64,000 bases of DNA, taken from the NCBI GenBank assembly GCA_033977485.1, contig CM066998.1, forward strand, positions 57,316,274 to 57,380,273, written 5' to 3'. Positions 47,481-56,902 of this stretch are shown here, one piece after another. This stretch comes from Hydrangea macrophylla. Its lineage: Eukaryota > Streptophyta > Magnoliopsida > Cornales > Hydrangeaceae. The notes beneath the pieces are model-generated. The model saw only the letters and a list, made by a program, of their open reading frames with translations. It had not been told where the DNA came from and made no database searches. Within the stretch, counting starts at the first letter, position 1. Each line of letters starts with the position of its first letter. The translations under genes were made by a program, and so were the position numbers.

Positions 47481-49757
47481 TAGGGCAATGCATGTGCAAG
47501 ACATGTACTAATTAAGTGGGGCAGCTCATTCACAATATTGGTAGCAAGTTTACAATTTTAAAAATATAAAGCAGACAAAAATACAATATAACTATTCATT
47601 GTTTTAAAAAAAAAAAAATTGTTTATGTTTTTTTTTTCATTGTTGTTATTATTCTTTTCATTTTAAAGTGGTAGTAGATAATTTTGTTGATGAATATTAT
47701 GTTTTTAAAATTTCCTGTTCATATTTAAAAAAAAAAAAAAGAAAAGTTAGTAAAAATATGATTTAGTATATACTGAAATTTTGTCGATGATTTTTAATTT
47801 TTTTTTTCATAATTGTTAATATACATATTTTTTTTTTCATTTTTATAAGATAGTGGATAATTTTGTTATGATTTGTTCAAGGGTATAACAATCATTTTCA
47901 AAATTGAAGGGAGGTGAGTGTAATTTTTGAAAACACAAAAGAGGTCCTTATAATTGTCAGATACCTCAGGGGAGGTCAGTATAATTTGCCCTTTTTTTTT
48001 TGGCTCTTCATTGATGTGACTGAATCAACGATACTCTCTAGTCTCTATAAACGAATCAGATCTATAAAAGTATCCATTCACTTGATTTTATTACTATATT
48101 TTTTATAAGAATGAAAAGAAATTAATTGATAAAAATGAATTAATTAAAATGCTCTTTTATAGAATTCATTAGTATGAATAAATTAATCATGGGATCCGTT
48201 TTTCTATATTTCTTAAACTAATATTTTTATTAATAGTTAGAAATAAATATATTTATTACATAATTATGATATCATGGTAGAATTCTGGCTCGCTCGATGG
48301 TTGAACCTCTAACCATGATCCGACCATTTTTTCAGTTTGATGAGCGGTCCGTTTTTGAAAACAAAACCCTAAATTTTGAAAACAAAAAATATGTGCAATA
48401 TTTTGTCACAAATGTAATTTAGCCCTTATATATTTGACCCATTACCTTTTCTTAACCTTTCAATTTAGCTCAAGTCAATTGATCTACCATCAATCCAACT
48501 TAACAATAATAAGTTATTATCAGTCTCTATGATCGAAAAGTGGTGATATAACACCAATTCTACTTATAAATATGTATATATATACCCATTAAAAATTTCC
48601 TTGAGGCGCTCTCTTGAAACCTCCTATAGCTTCAACACTCTATACACGCACCTCCAATTCCAACCCCCTAACAAAAAACCATAGCTTTGCCATTGGAAGA
48701 TACTCAAGCTAATCTCAAGCATAAATAAGCTTGGGCTTGGATTTCAAACTGGTTCAGTACTTAACAACGGCCAAGCTCAAGTGTACACGAGCTTGGGTCG
48801 GACTTTGTTAATTTGTTTAATAAACAAGTTTAGTTTTCAAGCTCGTTTTATAAACAAAGCAAAATTCAAAACATACAGAAGTTCAGTTTTCGACTCGACT
48901 TGTATACACCTTGTCATATGATGTGGCCATTGGTTCGACCCCTTAAAATAAGATGAGAATGGATGCATGTAATTACCTCTTGGGCTTGCACTTGCAGTTG
49001 CAGTGCTTACGATCGGGTACATCTCAATCCAGACAGCACAGCTAGGAAAGAGTACCCTTCCCCCTCGCTTCCCTATTTCAGTCGAAGACAGCACTCTTTG
49101 ACTAATCGCATCTCGAAGACACCTATTACAGTCGCCGTCCGATAAATCGGGCGTGCACTGGGCAACGGTATGCAGCGTCTCAAATCTACTGAAATTCACC
49201 TCATTGGTCGCCAACTTTCTCCCAGATCGGTCAGTCATGGCAGCTCGAGTGATCAAATCGTCCGTCTGATTGGCCAACAACTCCATAAACCGGGTTAGGT
49301 TGGTCACGTCATGGGTATCCAACAAGATTAAGCTAGGTGATTCTTCGACCGTAGAGAAGAAGGACTGGTTGGAGAACCGCAACATGCACTGGTCGTACCA
49401 TATAAGAGCCATTTTGTCTCCAGGACAGAGCTTTACGATCCATCTACTTGCATCCTCCACGCACTCTTGACAATCGGCCAGAGTAGTACTGCCGCGACAG
49501 AGATAGAGGCCGTAAGCTACGTCTGGTGGGTCCCAGCCGGCGGTGAAGTTGCGAAACCCGCTTTCATTGGTGGCGTTGGAGGAGAGAGAAGAGAGGAGAG
49601 TATTGAGATTGGATTGATAGGTGCTGTTTGGATTGTAAAAAGTTGTGTTTCCACAAAAGTTCTGTATGAAATTTGGGTATGCTTCGGTGCTAAGGCTGAA
49701 CAAACTGATCAGTATGCTAAGGAATACAAAAGCAATATAGATACTGTATCTATACAT
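29577..49757 (-). CDS. cysteine-rich receptor-like kinase (CRK, two DUF26 domains)
   Basis: Seven minus-strand exons join in frame: 49757-48977, 33398-33267, 32244-32123, 32003-31793, 30910-30673, 30123-29976 and 29861-29577, 1,917 nt or 638 residues. All introns are GT-AG, and seven exons with the membrane segment alone in exon 2 is the usual CRK layout. A signal peptide covers residues 1-26. Two Gnk2/DUF26 domains carry C-X8-C-X2-C at C87/C96/C99 and C201/C210/C213. The membrane span is about 269-291. Kinase features: GKGGFG 336-341, K357, E373, HRDLKAGN with D454 (A-G where S is usual), DFG 472-474 and APEYAM. CRKs act at the plasma membrane in defence and redox signalling; ligand and partner here are unknown. 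Intron 1 is 15,578 bp and full of retroelements. The exon 3 acceptor was chosen for frame. Confidence 0.87.
34900..35639 (-). pseudogene. gag-like remnant of the old minus-strand LTR element in CRK intron 1
   Basis: The minus strand from 35639 reads GGGACTCACTGTG, which completes a primer-binding-site region begun at 44441-44424. It then gives a frame with [40 protein letters not shown] and [10 protein letters not shown]. This looks like the N-terminal part of a retroelement gag but is not a family I can name. A MITE interrupts it at 34998-35310. The upstream LTR of the same element is at 44442-45438. Confidence 0.6.
34998..35310. mobile_element. MITE with 8-bp TSD in the gag-like remnant
   Basis: The ends CTATGTTACCTGGACTC and AGTCTGGGTAACATAG are inverted repeats. 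An exact TSD CTCATCTT lies at 34990-34997 and 35311-35318. The interior has repeated CCCGTACCC/GGACAC/TCCGACACC words. It is 313 bp and non-coding. Confidence 0.85.
35640..37629 (+). mobile_element. 5' LTR of a non-autonomous LTR element
   Basis: The LTR begins TGTTTGCACCTAAAAAATAC and ends ATTACAGCAAACA, 1,990 bp. It contains TATAAATA at 37217-37224, AATAAA at 37380-37385 and internal tandem copies of AGTATATCAGTCCCTACAA. The partner LTR at 39350-44423 matches at about 97% over the first 200 bases I compared. The flank is CACTG on the left against CACTA at 44424-44428, a TSD with one change. Confidence 0.93.
37633..37647 (+). other. primer-binding site, not initiator-Met type
   Basis: TGGCACGCCCGGTGG begins three bases after the 5' LTR. 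It does not match the TGGTATCAGAGC type seen elsewhere in the window. The priming tRNA is not identified. The older element split by this insertion has a related site, TTGCACGCCTAGTG, on the minus strand at 44424-44437. Confidence 0.7.
37667..38779 (+). CDS. unassigned 370-residue protein of the LTR element
   Basis: This is the only substantial ORF between the two LTRs, starting 20 bp after the primer-binding site. Residues 1-60 ([20 protein letters not shown] and on) are probably helical. Residues about 195-265 are strongly acidic with two related units, [20 protein letters not shown] and [20 protein letters not shown]. Residues about 290-350 are rich in aromatic and hydrophobic residues ([33 protein letters not shown]). 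I see no zinc knuckle, protease, RT or integrase motif. It could be a highly diverged gag or a protein private to this non-autonomous family. Its frame is intact. Confidence 0.75.
   Translation: MFTEAWLQFYYNQMDWCNESISQLQQEINRLKNDKSATYKALWDKPWDLQYPNRHVIVAPYDFAIHDLYEKIWCFEADVKYFTQGIGYLQASGAACPPPNGNSFMSQDELLDGGWKQKPVGLSDLQVEEQDESAARESRSDVLNDIALQLKLLKFQRPEKADVTTLNQEADVSGHLDSTLSKPLGGHDGEKINKDPNNLISAIELLTDVEEDDEALGGQIQHEPQNFVEAEEEERDGPSDLVSAIEPPSDEEDDDIDPLGDEEIGDELLGRQVLPRPIEIKSVHEAFENIPLRKLSLKELFNFFGLLVVTDFYFYFKPINYLAWVDLHPRWLCGCHQKLAIIWWLFFQQWYYQETEKLLRPKVKILIRSN
38780..39349 (+). other. internal 3' region and polypurine tract of the LTR element
   Basis: Non-coding stretch with repeated GACCGA/TCGGAC/GGCCGA words, ending in GGCCAGGGGGGCAAT (39335-39349), a polypurine tract directly before the 3' LTR. 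There is no pol, so the element must depend on proteins from others. Confidence 0.7.
41419..41860. repeat. tandem subrepeats in the nested solo LTR
   Basis: Three to four units of about 110 bp share AAGTTGTAATGTTGGAATTA, GGGGTGCTAAATATAATTAG and ACATGCATTAG. Copies differ by substitutions and small gaps. Confidence 0.8.
42815..42965. repeat. second tandem subrepeat in the nested solo LTR
   Basis: CTTGCCGGATTCGT and CCGGACTCATT words alternate in units of about 70 bp, two and a half units in all. Confidence 0.8.
44442..45438 (-). mobile_element. LTR of the old minus-strand element split in its primer-binding site
   Basis: Read on the minus strand, it starts about 45438 with TATTTGCACCCAAAAACTG, related to the TGTTTGCACCTAAAAAATAC start of the younger element. 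It contains a counterpart of GCTTCAGCACTGCCTAGG and GAGGGTACTTTCCTAC (44578-44640) and ends ATAATGAACA at 44442. TTTTGCACGCCTAGTG then follows at 44424-44439 and continues at 35639 as GGGACTCACTGTG. It is thus a diverged relative, about 1 kb, in the opposite orientation. No second LTR of it was seen. Confidence 0.7.
45746..46319. repeat. duplicated intron segment, copy A
   Basis: A block of about 574 bp from CCCTAAATTTTGAAAACAAA to ATTGGTTGGTCCCTTAAAAT recurs in the same orientation at 48367-48950. The copies are similar but diverged. It holds no coding sequence. Confidence 0.85.
47104..47265. mobile_element. MITE, family M2 copy 1
   Basis: It starts AGAGTAATATTATGCTTTC and ends GGGAAGTGTAGTATTACTCT. 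Internal CTACATGTGTTGGAAAACACT also occurs in the copy at 60178-60360. Confidence 0.75.
47450..47480. repeat. CA microsatellite
   Basis: About 15 CA units within the possible MULE-type element. Confidence 0.9.
48367..48950. repeat. duplicated intron segment, copy B
   Basis: This is the second copy of the block at 45746-46319. Its right end lies 26 bp from the 5' splice site of CRK intron 1 (48976). Confidence 0.85.
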
Positions 49758-50276
49758 TTTGGGAATCAGGGAGCTTTTTCTCCAAGCCTCAAGGCCAAAT
49801 TAAGAGTTTTTTGATTTCTCAATAAATTAAGTTCGAATTTAAGAGGAAATCAGGTACATATGCTTAGCTTAACTTTTTCATATAGTCTACTTACAAAGTA
49901 TAGTATAACTACATTGTTTTATTGTAGATATACTTAAGTTGATTTTCAATTTCAATTTGTCCAGATTTGTCATTTTGAATTGTTTATTTTTACCATTTTC
50001 TGTCTTAAATTCTACAATTCTATATATCTTCTTCACACTCTTTTTTTGTCATTTATTGATTATTTCTCCATTCAACAAGATAATTAACTTTAGGTCACTT
50101 TTCTTAATTTTATTTAATATAATAATGAAGATTCAATTAATTTTTAAATAATATTTATCATAAAAATTAGGATTGAATCAACTATTACAAAAATAATTAC
50201 CTTTTGCTTTAAAGCAACAAACAAAAGTCAACCACTGCAGCTACCTTGTTTGGCAAGCCGTTTTTTTTTACTCTCT

Positions 50277-50520
50277 CCCAAACAAGGCACTAATGCCTTG
50301 GATCAACTTTGTCACACTGGCTGTGCATGTTTGGCATTTGGTTGTGGGCTTTGTTGTTCTTGTTTTTTTGCATTCTTTCCCAAACAAGGCACTAATGCCT
50401 TGGATCAAAATTGCCACACCAATTGTGCATTGTTTGCCAAACCGATTTTGGCATTTATTTTTGTATTTTTTTTAATGTTTTTTTTGTTTCCCAAACAAGC
50501 ACCACCAATTTTTGCCCCCC
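50277..50520. repeat. tandem duplication with CCCAAACAAGGCAC
   Basis: Two units of about 107 bp share CCCAAACAAGGCACTAATGC followed by CTTGGATCAA, CACAC and TTTGGCATTT. A third partial CCCAAACAAGCACCA follows. Confidence 0.75.
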
Positions 50521-50542
50521 CCCCCCCCCCCCCCCCCCCCCC
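50515..50542. repeat. 28-base C homopolymer
   Basis: An uninterrupted C run; its true length is doubtful in any assembly. Confidence 0.9.
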
Positions 50543-50987
50543 AAATCCCTTTTTTATTTATTTTTTTTTTTTTTGGGTTTGTTTGGTTTTCTTGAAAAAG
50601 TGAGGTGGGCCAATAAATTTAATTTAACACACATGCTTAGACGTTTAATTTCTCACACATCATGCCTATAAATTTTATTTAATATTTGGATTACCCACAA
50701 TTTACAATATTCATTTTGTCGATTTTTTAAATTTGCACAGTAAAAAGACAAATTTTGTTCATTTTTTATTTGTTTAAATGTAATTACTTTTTTTTTTTAA
50801 TATCATAATACATGATATATTCAAAAACGTTACGTATAATCTTTTTTCTTTGACTACATATAAACTTTATACAAAAATGATTTATTTTGTTAAAATTAAG
50901 AGAATGCGTAAAAAATATGTTGCTATTAACATTCTATATCTGTTTCAAAAGCATTAAATATACATACACGCATATATATATATAGGG

Positions 50988-53370
50988 GGCTGCTAACCTA
51001 TAACATAGTGGTTATAGGTTAGCATCGTACAACAACCTCTTTAGCGACGAAAAACAGGTTTTTAGCGACGAAAATTTTGTGGCTAAAGGTTCCAACTTTT
51101 AGCGACGAAAAATGTCACACCCCAACCCGCCCCTGCGGGCTAGGACCGTGTAACAAAGAGTTACAAAAAATAAAATGCCTCTTAGTAACTGTAAAATAAG
51201 AATTAAACACAGTAAACAAAGAAAAATAAATTTTATTAGCTTGAACCGGCTCAAGGGTAAAATAGTAATTAAGAAAGTATAGTTAAATTTTATATCAAAA
51301 GATAGCCCTTCGAGTCTCGGTTCCAACGCAAGAAACAGCGCGCGAATCCAAATTTTCTAGAAAGAGTTATGTCCGTTTCTGTAAAAGTCGACGGCCAAAA
51401 ATAGACCTGCGAATTTTACAGATCAAATTTCTACACCAATTTTCCCTGTTTAAGAGTTAAAAACATGACCAAACCAAATTACTCATACAAACCCATTGTC
51501 ATCTAATACCAACTGATCCACCAACATATTCATAGCACCTTAAAATTAAGAAGAGATTAAACTAGTTTATTCCAAAATCCTTACACTAACTGATCTCAAC
51601 TTCCAAAACGTAAAACATGAGTTTCTAATTATAAATTAAGCAACTCACTCCCAACCCAACTGAGTACGCCCACAAACAACGTATTTACATATACAACAAA
51701 AGAAACATACTTCTAAGTTGTCCAGAACCCCGTGGTTCAACGCTTCTCACCGTGACATTCATCTGAAACTGCGTGGTCATTAGCCACAAAATCGAATAAG
51801 CTTTCGCTTAGTGAGTACGTGGTACTAATCATGCAATTGGAGTATTTAATGAATCATAACACCAATTAAGCATTCACAACAAGAAATGGTCGCCGGCGTG
51901 TCAAGTAATCAACCACTATCGTTCTGGACCCCTGATTCTGGGCCTTTCTTACTTTTTCCATCGCATATAGCGAAATCACACTCATTCATTAATGATCGTA
52001 GTCATTTTGTTGTGGTCGTCACCACTATCCCCTTTTCTCTGAGGATTTCATCATCTCTCTGTCCTTTATATATGGGCTAACTAATGGTGATTATCACTTG
52101 AGACGCTTTGACCCAAATAAGCACATAAGCAGCTCAACATGTCAACATGGCAATTTCAACATTTTTGAACATGTTAAATAATAAATTATCACATGCGTTT
52201 CTACTTAATTATAAATTAAGCATTCTAAGCATTTAATAATAATTAAAAGACATTAAACATCCAATTTTGGGATTAGGACACTCACCCCACAAATAGGTTC
52301 AAAATAAGCCTAGAATTCTCAAATTCCTTCGCAAGATTAGCTACTAATGATTCCAATGATGATCCTATACAATTTTGGTAAACTAAATACTACCAACTCA
52401 TTTGGGACACGAAAAATTTATCTATTAAAATGAAAATAAATTATACCAAAAGATTAGACTTACCCCATGAGTCCAAATATGACTTCGTATCGCAATTTAG
52501 ATAACAAATGATAAAACTACGGCATCAAAAGTGGCAGAGAAACCCTCATCCCCTCCTTAGCTCTCGGTTCTCTCACTCTCTGCTCTTATTTTTTTTTTTT
52601 TTTGCTTTTCTTTATTTTTCCTTTATTTGGATTAACTAATATATATTACATATATATATACTATATATAAACCGCCGCCGCCTGAATGCACAATCACACA
52701 CATTCACGTTTTTTTGTTTTTGTTTTTTTTTCTTTGACTTGAGAGTCAAAATAGGATATTTTAAGGAACATTCCCCAATTTTGGTCTATTTCTATTTAAA
52801 CTCCCAAAAGTTTTCTACACTTTTAATCAGACTCTCTAACAATTGTATTAACTACCCAATATTTAAGTGGGTCTATATCTAACACGTATGGACCCCAAAT
52901 ATGATCCCAAATATTATATGAAGGCACTAATTAGCCTACCAACTATACCACGTGTCCAATTACGCTATCACAAGTGTACCTAAACCGATCCCATAAATAA
53001 ACATGAACAATAATAGAATATAAAAGCACTTAACATTTCATCAATTAAATAATCAAATGGCATCAACGTGTATTATAATGCACACATTGACATTTACATG
53101 TCTACCATTTAATCACATAAATGCAATTTATCCAATCTGGACCTCCCGTGGGTCCCATTTCACATTTGTCCAACTGTGCCCTTTATCAAGCACTTATCAC
53201 ATCGAGGTAACTGGAACTTACCTAAATCATCACATGCAATTATTTATACTAATTAATGTATATCAAAATAAATATTACTTCCATTTTTCGGGTACGGGTA
53301 TTACAAAAAATTTCGTCGCTAAAAGCCAATTTTTTGTCGCTAAAAGCGTCCTTTGTTGTAGGTTTACAAA
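50988..53370. mobile_element. small element with TTTAGCGACGAAA repeats, interrupted
   Basis: The left part has a hairpin GCTAACCTATAAC / GTTATAGGTTAGC (50991-51024) and then three copies of TTTAGCGACGAAAA. The right part, after the solo LTR, has TTTCGTCGCTAAAAG and TTTTGTCGCTAAAAGC in inverted sense. Words of this kind are frequent in plant DNA transposon remnants. Family and exact ends are not resolved. Confidence 0.5.
51113..53305 (-). mobile_element. solo LTR
   Basis: On the plus strand it begins TGTCACACCCCAACCCGC and ends GGTACGGGTATTACA. It is flanked by AAAAA at 51108-51112 and 53306-53310. The low-complexity TSD is weak alone, but both sides fall in the same GCGACGAAA host repeat. 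On the minus strand it starts TGTAATACCC and ends GGGGTGTGACA. It is 2,193 bp with no internal region. Confidence 0.85.
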
Positions 53371-53835
53371 TCCTATATTTTATATTTATAAATATATCAT
53401 CCAGTAGCTTTTTCTTTTAAAGATGATAAGTTTTTTCAATTTATCTTATGTTCTGACTTTTAGACAACATTCTCAACTTTATTATATAAAGTTATAGGGG
53501 CAGTTAGTGATAAAGACATTTTGATAAGATTTTTTTAGTATTAAGGACAAACTAATTTTTTTTACTTCAATAAAAAGTCCTTATTATTTTTTGGTACAAA
53601 AATACCCCTATTGTTCACGCGATCACTGTTCACCCACAAACACGTACTGTTCACGCGATCAGTGATCACCGACAAACACTGTTTCATCGCACTGTTCATG
53701 GCAGCAAGCACTTAAAATTTTAACTTAAATTCAAATTACAGTTAAAAATTTGAAATTTTTGGAGAATTCACTTACATCTTAATGTAATTTAACACATGTA
53801 GCACTCACCATGAGATCACAATCAACAACAAATTA
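53311..53835. other. unassigned AT-rich DNA
   Basis: The end of the GCGACGAAA element is followed by AT-rich text with repeated GTTCACGCGATCA / GTGTTCACC words near 53615-53670. I see no gene. Confidence 0.4.
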
Positions 53836-53985
53836 TAGTGAAATTTCACATAACTTTGTCTATATTGAGTGAAATTTCACTTATTAATTATAAATCAAAG
53901 TTAAGTGAAATTTCACTTAACTTAAACGTATAATAAGTGAAATTTCACTTAACTTAAAACTTACAATAAGTGAAATTTTACTTAA
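53836..53985. repeat. array of AAGTGAAATTTCACTT palindromes
   Basis: Five copies of a palindrome up to 16-20 bp long (best copy TTAAGTGAAATTTCACTTAA, 53901-53920) lie within 150 bp. Spacing is about 30 bp, with AT-rich spacers. The first and last copies are degenerate. Confidence 0.85.
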
Positions 53986-54035
53986 TATCTTCTCAGTCAC
54001 CAGAAAATGAGAAAACCACAACACTTACTTGCAAG

Positions 54036-54074
54036 GTGGTGGGGGTGGGGGTGGGGGTGGGGGTGGGGGTGGGG
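54036..54074 (+). repeat. GGGGGT hexamer array
   Basis: Six units of GGGGGT. The G runs could form a G-quadruplex on the plus strand. The unit is not the plant telomere repeat TTTAGGG. Confidence 0.9.
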
Positions 54075-54771
54075 CCGGCTCACAGTGTTGGTGCTCAAGA
54101 TGGTACTGGATGCACACCACACAATTATACTCGTGTGCACAATTGTAGCTGATTCCACCATTCATCATCCAATTGATGTCATTAACATTTGATTCAGCTT
54201 GCAAAGTTATTTTGAAGTGATACTCATCCCTACTTGTAGAACTTAGCAAAATTTAGAACTTCCTTCTGTGAGAGCTAGAGTGCATAATCTATATGTAGCA
54301 GGACTTGAGCAAGTTGGATTTAACCAAACTGCATCCACTTTCCCCTAAAGTTATATCTCATAAAGCAAGAGACAAGGGGTTAGATCTTTCAATTTCTCTC
54401 TCTTAGGTTTACAATCATGGGGTTTCTTTAAAGAGAAAGGGATGAGACTATCGGCGACGGTGGATCAATCTTGGGGGTTATCGTTGATGTGGCGGTGTCA
54501 ATGGTAGTGCGATTAGATCTTACACACAAAGAGAGAAAGAGAGAAAGAGGTGGTTTGGCGGCAGTGGCTTTGGATCGGTGGTGGTTCAGCGACGGTGGAT
54601 CGATTTTGGTGATGGTGGGGGCGGTGCCAGTGGTCATGGTGGTGGTGCTGCGACTGATCTTAGAACAAAGAGAGAGAGGTGGTCCGACGGCTGTGGCTTT
54701 GAATCGGTGGCGATTGATCGACTTTGGTGGTTGTGGTGGCGGTGGTAGTGGTCTGGTGGTGGTGATGCGAC

Positions 54772-54778
<7 letters not shown>

Positions 54779-54827
<49 letters not shown>

Positions 54828-54828
54828 A
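54779..54828. repeat. GA microsatellite
   Basis: About 25 GA units. Confidence 0.95.
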
Positions 54829-55653
54829 TGATGATTAGGGCATTTTGTGATAAAAAAATAGACGCATTTACTGTTAAGTTTTAGTGTAGGGATGTATCAC
54901 ACTTTAAGTATTTAGTTTGAGGGACTTTTTAACAAAATAAGAATTAAAGTGAATTTTAAACTCTAAATAGTTGGTTGTAATATTAATAGGCATTGTGTGT
55001 GTGATATCAATAACTTTATGAAATTAAAGTAAATTTCTCATTTATAGGCATGTGTGGAAAGTTCATTTATATTCATTTCGTTTTATATTCATTTCGTTTT
55101 ATATTTTGATATTACACACACATGCTATAAATTTAATTTGGATACATGCTTAAAAATTTAATTTTAGTACACACACATGCCTAAATTTAATTTATAGGCT
55201 AGAAATGTAATTTTACATTTGGTATTACACACATATGCCTATAAATTGAATTTTCTATTTTGATATTATCCACAATCTCCAATATTAATTTTCTCAAGTG
55301 TATTTTATGCACATAAAAAGTAAATTTCTAAGCATGTGTATGTGTGAATTAAAATTATAGGGGTGTGTGTGTAAGAAAATATGAAATACCATTTATTATT
55401 TATACCTCTAATGCAAAAAAACTTAAATTTAGAAGAAACATAATTTATATTTTGTGCAACATGTGATTATAGATGTATTAGTTATTGTAAATTACAATTT
55501 ATTTTTTAAATTTTCAAAGTATTGCTTATATACGTATTATATGTATTATATATACATATTTATTATGAGTGTGTGTGTAACATAAAAAAATAAAATAATT
55601 TTATTTTATGAGCATAAATTCTATTTACAAGCAAGTGTGTGCGCACGCGCGTG

Positions 55654-55654
<1 letters not shown>

Positions 55655-55700
<46 letters not shown>
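55655..55700. repeat. GT microsatellite
   Basis: About 22 GT units preceded by an alternating GTGCGCACGCGCGTGC stretch, a candidate Z-DNA segment. Confidence 0.95.
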
Positions 55701-55705
<5 letters not shown>

Positions 55706-56515
55706 CAACATATAAATATAAAGTTAAATTAAAAAAATTAATATTGTAGATTGCGGATAATATCCAAATATAAAATGAAATTTATGAGCATTGTGTGTGA
55801 TCAAAAATATATTGGGACAATCAGTTATGGATTTTTTATTTTTTAGGCATGTGTGTGTAATAAAATAAAATGTTTAAGCATGTGTGTAAGTTAATTTATA
55901 GAACAAAAAAAATTACAAAAGAATAAAATAAAATAAAAACCAAAATCGAGCTAAAAGAATGATAAATATCATGTGTTATGATGTTAAAAATAAGTTATTA
56001 CTTAAAAGAGAGAGAGAGAGAAAATATCAAGAAAAGATCCAGAAATAAAAAATTTAAAAAAAAAAAGAAAAGAAAAAATATTTTGCTTCCGTCTCGGATT
56101 ATTGAAGCTTTTACGTTATTTATGCAGCGGTACAAGTTCATTACATTTAGGATGTATTGTTTAATTTTATTTTATTATTATTATTATTTATTTTTTATGA
56201 TTTACTATTGTTTGAATTAATTTTTCACGTCATAAAGCTATAAGTGTGTCAACAATAAATACATTCAATTTATTTTTTGATTTTGATGAGTCCGTGCAGT
56301 GCACGAGCCTCTCCCCTATAGTATATGTAGAAATAAGTCAGTATGCAATGTATTAACATTTTTGTTCTTTGACTTTCTCACACACTCTGCTTACAAGTCT
56401 TAGTCAACATGTTCACGAGTTCGTGTACGCAAGGATATGAAGAGTAATGATTCACACACAAAATTTCACACATTTTTTCACACCCAACAATTCTGACCCT
56501 TGATTTGAATAGACT

Positions 56516-56894
56516 CAGGGCCGCCCTGAGATTGTGAAATTCACATGAGGCCCCAAGCAAAATGAAAAGAAAATTTTTTTAAGCCCCTTTTTGGTCCTAT
56601 TTTTATATATAATACATGTATAAATAAGACCCTATTTTTTTAGGCCCTATTTTGCCATTTTTTTTTGTATACAATATATGTATTTTTGTCAAACAATGCC
56701 TTATTTTTTGTCCTATTTTTACATATAATGCATGTATATCTAATGCCCTTTTTTTTAGGCCCTATTTTGGCCCTATTTTTATATATTATACATGAATTTT
56801 GGTTAAACAAGATCTTATTCCAAGGCCAAACAAAGCTCTTATTTTTGGAGGCCCCAAGCGGCCGCCCGGGCCGCTGGCCCAAGGGCCGGCCCTG
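56516..56894. mobile_element. hAT-type MITE
   Basis: The ends CAGGGCCGCCCTGAG and GGGCCGGCCCTG are inverted repeats. An exact 8-bp TSD AATAGACT lies at 56508-56515 and 56895-56902. The 379-bp interior has repeated GGCCCTATTTT and GAGGCCCCAAGC words and no ORF. Confidence 0.9.
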
Positions 56895-56902
56895 AATAGA
56901 CT

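Larger units (their letters stand above)
46683..47998. mobile_element. possible MULE-type element with long inverted repeats
   Basis: The left end GGACAAATTACACTGATCTC and the reverse complement of the right end, GGGCAAATTATACTGACCTC, begin imperfect inverted repeats of about 100 bp. Both continue with TGAGGTAT..GACAATTA and CTCACCTCCC-like text. Such ends are common in plant Mutator-like elements. About 1.3 kb, no transposase. An inner inverted repeat (47300-47410 with 47588-47695) and an M2 MITE (47104-47265) lie inside. Confidence 0.6.
49758..50984. other. upstream region of the CRK gene
   Basis: No gene is visible. The stretch includes a duplicated CCCAAACAAGGCACTAATGC block (about 50278 and 50385, 107 bp apart), a 28-base C homopolymer at 50515-50542 and AT-rich DNA. 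The CRK promoter should lie at its left end on the minus strand; I could not pick a reliable TATA box. Confidence 0.4.
54075..56515. other. intergenic AT-rich DNA with simple repeats
   Basis: There is no gene I can support. Frames near 54471-54779 are valine/glycine-rich translations of a GGTGGTGG/GGCGGTGG repeat tract. From 54960 to 55900 short words such as ACACACATGCCTATAAATTT recur irregularly. GA and GT microsatellites are listed separately. Confidence 0.45.

Noticed and set aside
48837..48976. Extension of the CRK exon 1 frame past residue 260
   Set aside because: A GTAATT donor at 48976 and phase agreement with exon 2 show this is intron; the added residues resemble no CRK.
49467..49814. 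115-codon plus-strand ORF
   Set aside because: It lies antisense to CRK exon 1, which has a signal peptide and two DUF26 domains on the other strand.
54036..54074. Interstitial telomere repeat
   Set aside because: The unit is GGGGGT, not TTTAGGG.
54025..54249. 74-codon minus-strand ORF with a polyproline end
   Set aside because: The proline run is the GGGGGT array; the remaining 50 residues match no family I know, so I cannot support it as a gene.
54471..54779. Valine/glycine-rich 102-codon ORF
   Set aside because: Low-complexity GGTGG and GA repeat translation without domain features.
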